DNA from: Pseudomonadota bacterium
Lineage (GTDB): Bacteria > Myxococcota > Polyangia > GCA-2747355 > JACKDQ01
Direction of reading: 5' to 3'
Assembly (NCBI GenBank): GCA_030591195.1
Contig: JAUVBO010000076.1
Location: 1 to 8,262, forward strand
DNA length: 8,262 nt
Within the stretch, counting starts at the first letter, position 1, and the number at the start of each line of letters is the position of its first letter. This document shows, in pieces, positions 4,126-8,262 of this stretch. A program made the translations under genes and the position numbers. The notes under the pieces are model-generated. The model had not been told where the DNA came from and did no database searches. It saw only the letters and a list, made by a program, of their open reading frames with translations.

Positions 4126-6330
4126 CTACTTGCCGAAGGGGTTGACGAGGTCGTCGTCGAGCCCGGGGCCGGGCCGGCGACGCTGCTTGGCGCCGCGGCG
4201 ACGCGAGGGGCCCCGCGCCGGGCCCACCGCCGCTCGCTTGAGGACCACGTGCAGGCGGGCTTGCCTGTCGAGCTCCACCCGCCGCGAGCGGTAGCCTGGC
4301 AGGCGCAGCTCGAGCGAGGTGGCGCCGAGGCGCGACCGGTCGACGGTCAGCGGCGTCTTGCCCAGCACCTGCCCGTTGCCAGCGTTATAGGCGGTGGCGC
4401 CGGCGGGCTCGGTGGTCAGCCTGACGGTGGCGCCGTCTGCCTGGCCCGCGTCTGCGGGCGCTGCGGCGAACGCCTCCGACCCGCGGCGTGGCGCTGACCG
4501 CCGATCCTGCGGCGTCGGTGGCGACGGCGCGGACGAGACCCCAGCGGGGGGGGGCTCGCGGCCGAAGATCAGCCAGAGCGCCAGCAGCGCGACGACGGTC
4601 AAGGTCACGCCGACGAGCACCGCGATCAGGAGCTTCGGGCCGCCGAAGCGATGGGGCACCAGGTGCGAGAGGTCGCTGTTGGTCACCGGAGGACGCTCGG
4701 CCGCCGCGCTGCCTGCAGCCGCCGCGCCGTCGGCAGCGGCAGCGACCGGCGAGCTGACCCCAGCCAGCGGCTCCGGCTCGTCCTTGAACATCGGGTGGGT
4801 CCCTGGCCGCGCCATGCCCTGGCCCGCGAGCTGCTGGTGCGCCCAGTCGCCGGTCTTGAGGGGCTGGGGCCCGGGGACCAGCTCAGGGTCCTCACCGAGC
4901 ACCACGCGTGCCTCGTCGGCAACCGGCGGCGGCAGCGACCCGGGAGGCAAGGTCGGCTGGAGCGCCTCGACGACCGGCCGGGGCCGGGGCGGCACACCCA
5001 TCGGGCCGCCGTCATCAGGGATGACCGGCATCGTCGGCAGCTGGTCCGGATCGAGCATCGTCGGCCGCCCCGAGTTGGCGGACTCGACGGGCTCGGCGGT
5101 TCCCCCGACCACCTGGCCGGCGACGGCGGACGCGCTCACCACCGGCACGGCCCCCGAGGGGGTGAACGACCGCAGGGGGATCTGCTCGATCTCGCGCGAC
5201 GGGGGCGCCGCCTGATCGACGGTGCCCGAGGCGGTGCTCGGTGGCTCGCCGTAGTACAACGTCCGACGTGGCTGTGCCGGCAGTCGCCGCGGCTTGACGT
5301 CGATGTCTGGCTCGGCATCGTCGCGCGCTGGTGGCGTGGTGAAGACGATGTGGTCCGCCAGGCTCCGGCCACCCTGGCGCGCGAGCTGCCAGCGGTCGAG
5401 CTCTTCGCGGAACAGCTCGCCGAGGTAGCTCGAGAGCACCTGCTGATCTCGGCCGGTGTCCACACCGAGCGCGGCGGCAACGCCCTCGAGGGCGACCTGC
5501 ATCTCGCTGGCGGTGGCGAAGCGCTCGCCACGCTCCTTGGCCAGCGCGCGCATCAGCACCGCCTCGAGCCGGGGAGGATAGCCGGGGAGGATCGACGAGG
5601 GCGGCGGCACGCGCCCCTCGCGGATCGCCTGGTAGATCAGCGCCTCGTCGTTGCCCTCGAAGAGGTGCCGGCCGAGGGTGCACTCCCAGAGCGTCGTCCC
5701 GAAGATGAAGATGTCGCAGCGGTGGTCGATGGAGAGGCCGAGGATCTGCTCGGGTGAGAGGTAGCGCAGCTTCCCCTTGATCAGGCCAGGCTGGGTCAAC
5801 GTCGCCCGGTTGGCTGCCTTGGCGATGCCGAAGTCGACGAGCTTGACCCGCCCGTCGAAGGTCAGCATCACGTTGCTCGGGCTGACGTCGCGGTGGATGA
5901 TGTTCAGCAGCGCGCCGTCGGCACCGCGGGCGGCGTGGGCGAAGTGCAACGCCGAGCAGACCTTGATGCCGATGCGCACCGCCACGTCGAAGGGCAGCCC
6001 GCCCCGCTGCAGGTCGAGGCTCCGGCGACAGATCGAACGCAGATCCTTGCCGTGAAGGTACTCCATCACCAGGTAGTGGCGGCCGCCATGCTCGCCGACG
6101 TCGGTCACCCGGCCGATCTGCGGGTGATCGAGCAGCGCGGCGATCTTCGCCTCGTCCTGGAACATGTTGACGAACGCCTGGTCCTCGGCGAAGCGGCGCG
6201 CGACGAGCTTGACCACCAGCACCTCGTCGGCGCGGCTCGGCTCGTTGGCGCGAGCGAGAAAGAGCTCGGCCATCCCTCCCCACGCCAGCCGGCTGAGCAG
6301 CGTGTATTTGCCAAGGGAGACTGGTTCCAC
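4126..6330 (-). CDS. Transmembrane Ser/Thr protein kinase with C-terminal PEGA domain
   Basis: This 734-residue Hanks-type kinase should phosphorylate Ser/Thr residues in the cytoplasm. Residues 8-285 hold the catalytic domain: glycine-rich loop LAWGGMAELFLA (15-26), ATP-binding Lys41 with Glu60 as its likely partner, catalytic loop HRDVSPSN (146-153) with Asp148, DFG at 166-168, SPE at 192-194, and DIFIFG (206-211). All catalytic residues are present, so it is probably active. The loop form with GGMA is common in myxobacterial kinases. Residues 330-560 are a Pro/Ala-rich, low-complexity linker. Residues about 567-589 form one membrane span (LLIAVLVGVTLTVVALLALW). Beyond it, residues 635-698 form a PEGA domain (EPAGATAYNA ... 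KTPLTV ... LELRLPGY), presumably periplasmic, followed by a very basic tail. The start is GTG 6330-6328 with GAGG 4 nt upstream. A run of nine C in the coding strand (4554-4546) lies just after the membrane span. Confidence 0.95.
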   Translation of the reverse strand: MEPVSLGKYTLLSRLAWGGMAELFLARANEPSRADEVLVVKLVARRFAEDQAFVNMFQDEAKIAALLDHPQIGRVTDVGEHGGRHYLVMEYLHGKDLRSICRRSLDLQRGGLPFDVAVRIGIKVCSALHFAHAARGADGALLNIIHRDVSPSNVMLTFDGRVKLVDFGIAKAANRATLTQPGLIKGKLRYLSPEQILGLSIDHRCDIFIFGTTLWECTLGRHLFEGNDEALIYQAIREGRVPPPSSILPGYPPRLEAVLMRALAKERGERFATASEMQVALEGVAAALGVDTGRDQQVLSSYLGELFREELDRWQLARQGGRSLADHIVFTTPPARDDAEPDIDVKPRRLPAQPRRTLYYGEPPSTASGTVDQAAPPSREIEQIPLRSFTPSGAVPVVSASAVAGQVVGGTAEPVESANSGRPTMLDPDQLPTMPVIPDDGGPMGVPPRPRPVVEALQPTLPPGSLPPPVADEARVVLGEDPELVPGPQPLKTGDWAHQQLAGQGMARPGTHPMFKDEPEPLAGVSSPVAAAADGAAAAGSAAAERPPVTNSDLSHLVPHRFGGPKLLIAVLVGVTLTVVALLALWLIFGREPPPAGVSSAPSPPTPQDRRSAPRRGSEAFAAAPADAGQADGATVRLTTEPAGATAYNAGNGQVLGKTPLTVDRSRLGATSLELRLPGYRSRRVELDRQARLHVVLKRAAVGPARGPSRRRGAKQRRRPGPGLDDDLVNPFGK

Positions 6331-6339
6331 GCGGCCTCA

Positions 6340-6345
6340 AGTATA
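6340..6345 (-). promoter_or_regulatory. Possible -10 element before the kinase gene
   Basis: TATACT on the - strand is one base from the TATAAT consensus and stands out in this GC-rich DNA. It lies 9 nt before the GTG start, so a transcript from it would have almost no leader. No TTGACA-like box sits 16-18 bp upstream, and the 45-bp gap from the previous gene also allows simple co-transcription. Confidence 0.22.
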
Positions 6346-6375
6346 CGCGATGGATGGCTGGTGCGGGGCGACAGA

Positions 6376-6969
6376 TCAGCGCGACGAGCGTTGCAGGTCG
6401 GCCCTGACCTTGACCCCGTCCGCCGAGCAGAAGCCGCTCCATTGCCAGATGTTGTGTCCGGCGAGCTCGACCCGAAGGTGAACCGTGCGCCCGCGGCAAC
6501 GCTCACGGGTCAGGTAAGGGGTGACGCCCCGGGGCTGGTCCTCGACGAAGACCCGCGCCCCGGAGGGATCCGAGCCCACCGACAGGGGCACCGCCCGCCA
6601 GCGGTCGTCCGGGGCGCCGGTCAGCGCCCGCCGCGCCGCGCCGAGGATCGCCGGACCGAAGAACGCCAGCAGCGCGAGGGCCACCAGCGTCATGGTGCTG
6701 ATCCGCAGCGCCCGCTCCAGCGGCGTGCGAGGCCGCCGCTGCTGCTGAGCCACGACCGGCGCGATCTCGTGCTCGGCGCTCGGCCCCTCGAGCCGGAAGA
6801 CCCCCGAGTCCTCCAGCTCATCGAGGCGAAGCTCCCCGGTCTCGCGCCAGGTCGGCGGCCGGGGGGGGACGATCCGTTCGACGGTGGGAGTCAGCGTCCG
6901 CTTGCGGCGGCGCTTCGTCGGCCTGATCACCACCCGGTCATCCGGAGGGGAGCGCTTGCCCGCGGTCAC
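6376..6969 (-). CDS. Single-pass membrane protein with a PEGA-like C-terminal domain
   Basis: This 197-residue protein starts at GTG 6969-6967. That codon overlaps the stop of the GspE-like gene in the four bases GTGA and has GGAGG 4 nt upstream, so the two are very likely translationally coupled. A longer frame with an upstream ATG reads through the neighbouring gene and is not credible. Residues 1-85 are cytoplasmic and charged, with a basic patch KRRRKR (19-24) and an acidic stretch GELRLDELEDSGVF (45-58). Residues about 93-111 form one membrane span (MTLVALALLAFFGPAILG). Residues 128-192 look like a PEGA domain: SDPSGARVFVEDQPRGVTPY, then HLRVELAGH. Two cysteines, C158 and C181, fall in this probably periplasmic part and could form a disulfide. 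I do not recognise a specific function. Its best clue is tight coupling to a secretion-ATPase-like protein and the following PEGA kinase. Confidence 0.85.
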   Translation of the reverse strand: MTAGKRSPPDDRVVIRPTKRRRKRTLTPTVERIVPPRPPTWRETGELRLDELEDSGVFRLEGPSAEHEIAPVVAQQQRRPRTPLERALRISTMTLVALALLAFFGPAILGAARRALTGAPDDRWRAVPLSVGSDPSGARVFVEDQPRGVTPYLTRERCRGRTVHLRVELAGHNIWQWSGFCSADGVKVRADLQRSSR

Positions 6970-8262
6970 CGCTCCTCCATCACGGCCGGCCGCTGGGCGA
7001 CGGCGACGGCGAGCAGGTCGTCCACGGCGGTCTCGCCAGCGCGCGCCTGGTCGCGGGCCGCCGCGACCGCACCCTGGTTTTCCGGCTGGCGATAGAACGC
7101 GTCGGCCGACCCGGGGTCCGCGTCCCCGGCGACGATCATCCCCAACGCCTCGCCGCCGCTGGCCCACTCGTAGATCGGGAGCCGACCGGAGAAGCCCGTC
7201 CGGCGGCAGGCATCGCATCCGCGCCCTTGATAGAACGGGCCGGCGGCCTCCTCCGGCGAGATGCCGAGAGCTGCCAGCTGCGCGCGCTGCTGGTCGTCCG
7301 GAGCGACCTGCACCCGACAGGCGGGGCAGACCCGACGGACCAGGCGCTGGCCTAGTGACAGCAGCAGCCGCTCGCCCACGACGTCGGCGCCAGCGATGCT
7401 CGCCGCCCGCTGGGCGGCCTCGAGCGAGCTCCGCGCCGGCAGGCTGCCGAGGATCAGCCGACTACCGGCGGCCTCGAAGGCCCGCCGAATCACCTGCGGA
7501 TCGTCGAGGTAACGAATGATGATCACTTCGTATTCCTCGGACAGCAGTCCGTCGAGCACCGCCCCCGGCTGGCCGGCGCCAACCTCGTTCTGGTGGATGA
7601 AGGGCAGCTCCTGGCGCACCGAGCGCTCGATCGACGCCAGCAGGCCTGGGCGCTGGCGTTGCCGGTCGATGTAGTGGGCAGCGGCGTAGAGCGTCGAGGT
7701 GACACCGTTGGCCGGCGGACCGGCGACGAGGATCACCCCTCGCCTTGCGCCCAACGCCCGCGCCAGCCCCTCGAGGGCCGGCCGCGGCAGGTCGAGCTCC
7801 TCGATGGTCATGGTGAAGCCAGCCCGGTTGAGCAGCTGCACCCGGGTCTTGATCCCCCTGACACCCTGATCGAGCGCGATCCGGATCGGCTCCACCCCGT
7901 CGGCCGATCGCAGGTCGAGCCGCCCACGGCCGGTGTCGCCCTCGATGCCGGTCATCCGCCGCAGCCGCTCGAGCACCTCGGAGTAGAGCGGAGCCGGTAG
8001 CGAGCCGACGACCAGTCGCTCCATCGCCACCTGGAGCTGGACGTCGACGACCATCGCCCCTGGCTCGAGCACCAGGCCTCCCGCGCCGAGATCCACGGGC
8101 AGGCCGAGCAGCGCGTCGACCACCCGGTCGACGCGGCCACCGACGATCACCGGCTCGATCCGGGCTCGAGCCTCGCCGATCATTCGTTCCTTGGCCACCG
8201 CCTCGCTCTGGCGCATCGGGACGGCCCCGCGGGCGACGTCCTCGCGGTAGGCGCTTGTTGCC
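6966..8262 (-). CDS. GspE/PilB-family protein with degenerate ATPase motifs (5' end outside the window)
   Basis: The frame is open to the right edge. The ATG at 8216-8214 has no ribosome binding site and the frame upstream stays coding-like, so the gene is called partial. Counted from that ATG there are 416 residues. The architecture follows type II secretion and type IV pilus assembly ATPases. Residues 44-103 match the N2 domain around the ASDIHIEP position (here AGGLVLEP). Then come a P-loop region (166-174), an Asp-box region (195-199), a Walker B region (228-239), a His-box region (257-262), and a four-cysteine zinc site (C297, C300, C334, C337). The key residues are changed: GPPANGVTS has Val172 where lysine should be, IIIRYLDD has Tyr236 where the Walker B glutamate should be, and GSLPARS has Pro260 in place of the His-box histidine. 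ATP hydrolysis is therefore unlikely, though the fold and zinc site look intact. The stop overlaps the start of the membrane PEGA gene. Confidence 0.85.
   Translation of the reverse strand, partial: ATSAYREDVARGAVPMRQSEAVAKERMIGEARARIEPVIVGGRVDRVVDALLGLPVDLGAGGLVLEPGAMVVDVQLQVAMERLVVGSLPAPLYSEVLERLRRMTGIEGDTGRGRLDLRSADGVEPIRIALDQGVRGIKTRVQLLNRAGFTMTIEELDLPRPALEGLARALGARRGVILVAGPPANGVTSTLYAAAHYIDRQRQRPGLLASIERSVRQELPFIHQNEVGAGQPGAVLDGLLSEEYEVIIIRYLDDPQVIRRAFEAAGSRLILGSLPARSSLEAAQRAASIAGADVVGERLLLSLGQRLVRRVCPACRVQVAPDDQQRAQLAALGISPEEAAGPFYQGRGCDACRRTGFSGRLPIYEWASGGEALGMIVAGDADPGSADAFYRQPENQGAVAAARDQARAGETAVDDLLAVAVAQRPAVMEER
6972..6978 (-). promoter_or_regulatory. Ribosome binding site of the membrane PEGA gene
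   Basis: GGAGGAG on the - strand lies inside the last codons of the GspE-like gene, just before the overlapping GTG start at 6969. It decides that start and supports translational coupling. Confidence 0.6.

Noticed and set aside
4126..6330. Loss of the first and third glycines of the kinase glycine-rich loop (LAWGGMAEL)
   Set aside because: Loops of the GGMA type are common in active myxobacterial kinases, and Lys41, Asp148 and Asp166 are all present. This does not indicate a pseudokinase.
6970..7218. Longer version of the membrane PEGA protein starting from an ATG at 7218
   Set aside because: The added sequence is arginine-rich and out of frame with the GspE-like gene it overlaps. The GTG at 6969 with GGAGG and a GTGA overlap is far more plausible.

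Overview
The base composition (very GC-rich, with almost every real codon ending in G or C), the PEGA-domain proteins, a Ser/Thr kinase with an HRDVSPSN catalytic loop, and a lysine-repeat histone-H1-like protein together suggest a member of the Myxococcota (former Deltaproteobacteria). This is an inference from gene style; no rRNA or other phylogenetic marker is present.

Layout. At the left edge (2-337, + strand) is the C-terminal end of a PEGA-domain protein that begins outside the window. It converges on everything else, which is all on the - strand. In transcription order from the right edge, the - strand carries: a GspE/PilB-family protein whose ATPase motifs have decayed (6966 to beyond 8262); a small single-pass membrane PEGA protein that overlaps it by 4 nt (6376-6969); a large transmembrane Ser/Thr kinase with a C-terminal PEGA domain (4126-6330); the two halves of a split transketolase (3183-4058 and 2125-3105); ribose-phosphate pyrophosphokinase (1170-2105); and a 205-residue protein with a lysine-rich pentad repeat (405-1022). 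No gap between genes exceeds about 150 bases.

How the genes may work together. The transketolase halves and Prs form a tight metabolic operon: transketolase interconverts pentose phosphates with glycolytic intermediates, and Prs turns ribose-5-phosphate into PRPP. The three upstream genes look like a separate signalling or envelope module, made of a secretion-ATPase-like protein that has probably lost ATP hydrolysis, a membrane-anchored PEGA partner, and a membrane PEGA kinase. Whether these three form one system is inference from adjacency and a shared domain.

Most notable points: (1) the GspE-like protein has lost its Walker A lysine, Walker B glutamate and His-box histidine but keeps its four zinc-binding cysteines; (2) the junction between the two transketolase genes carries a 60-bp near-identical direct repeat (offset 88 bp) that duplicates both the Shine-Dalgarno sequence and the start codon and creates a 32-codon ORF coupled on both sides; (3) the lysine tract consists of six 15-bp units that partly alternate between two versions. 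No tRNA, rRNA, CRISPR array, insertion sequence or classical T-tailed terminator was seen.
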